Assembly: GCA_023458215.1 (NCBI GenBank)
Contig: JAEXAJ010000130.1
Span: 1-6,193, forward strand
Source of the DNA: Bacteroidota bacterium
GTDB taxonomy: Bacteria; Bacteroidota; Bacteroidia; Bacteroidales; Bacteroidaceae
DNA: 6,193 nt
Reading direction: 5' to 3'
Shown here: positions 6,046-6,193 of the stretch, one piece after another
Numbering within the stretch: the first letter of the stretch is position 1
How the letters are laid out: the number at the start of each line of letters is the position of its first letter
Made by a program: the position numbers and the translations under genes
The notes under the pieces: model-generated
Database searches by the model: none
Seen by the model: only the letters and a program-made list of their open reading frames with translations
Told to the model about the DNA's origin: nothing

Positions 6046-6193
6046 CAATAAGAGTAATTTGTAATTTATGCGAATCAGTATTTGATTCCTTAGTTAAAAA
6101 TTAGAGTAATTAATGCGATGGCAATTTTTCCCATCGTATGTACCAGAAGTCCAGATGTAGATCTGACCTTCATCGCTCTTTGAATATTTGTTT
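6046..6193 (+). other. Leader-like intergenic region with several hairpins
   Basis: No gene is recognised here. Three potential hairpins occur in order. GAATCA at 6072-6077 pairs with TGATTC at 6083-6088. ATGCGATGG at 6113-6121 pairs with CCATCGTAT at 6131-6139 (nine pairs, one G-U, nine-base loop). Arms at 6146-6156 and 6161-6171 form four plus five pairs around a 2x2 internal loop, with a GTAG loop. GCGATG at 6115-6120 is also perfectly complementary to CATCGC at 6171-6176, which would exclude the second hairpin. A 5' leader for the next gene is the simplest reading. No known riboswitch class was recognised. Confidence 0.35.

Noticed and set aside
6090..6173. Reverse-strand 27-codon ORF beginning MKVRSTSGLL
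   Set aside because: It has a plausible length and a hydrophobic end but no convincing promoter or ribosome site, and it lies wholly within the hairpin region whose inverted repeats create open frames on both strands.
1..6193. tRNA, rRNA, insertion sequence or attachment site
   Set aside because: No cloverleaf-like sequence, transposase, terminal inverted repeats or target duplications were seen; almost the whole window is explained by three + strand genes.

Overview
This window looks like a chromosomal segment from a Bacteroides species or a close relative in the Bacteroidales. The evidence is a Rho factor with a very long low-complexity insertion after its N-terminal subdomain, a perfect TAnnTTTG (-7) promoter element in each of the two intergenic regions, and two sensor kinases with a signal peptide, TPR sensor region, one membrane segment and a cytoplasmic kinase module, an architecture common in Bacteroidota. 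All convincing genes lie on the + strand.

Layout: (1) bases 1-2042 hold transcription termination factor Rho without its first few codons. The reading frame is open through the left edge, so the gene starts outside the window. Roughly 265 residues of Lys/Ala/Glu/Pro-rich and then Asn/Arg/Pro-rich sequence, predicted disordered, separate the N-terminal helical subdomain from the RNA-binding cold-shock-like domain. (2) Bases 2043-2183 hold a strong intrinsic terminator whose downstream T-rich flank merges with a probable promoter for the next operon. (3) Bases 2184-4031 encode a complete TPR sensor histidine kinase with all catalytic boxes intact. (4) Bases 4028-5992 encode a paralogue of that kinase, overlapping it by 4 bases and preceded by an unusually strong Shine-Dalgarno sequence. 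It keeps the H-box histidine but has lost the adjacent Glu, the H-box Thr and every recognisable ATP-binding box, so it reads as a pseudokinase. (5) Bases 5993-6193 hold no clear terminator, a second -7 promoter element and a structured leader-like region, presumably for a gene beyond the right edge.

Rho is a housekeeping gene and appears transcriptionally insulated from the two-gene kinase operon. The most unusual feature is that operon: a translationally coupled pair of tandem paralogues, one apparently active and one apparently dead, both with TPR sensor regions predicted to be periplasmic and with no response regulator in view. My inference is that the dead partner acts as a regulator or co-sensor of the live one, perhaps as a heterodimer. 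Nothing in the sequence identifies the signal or the output.
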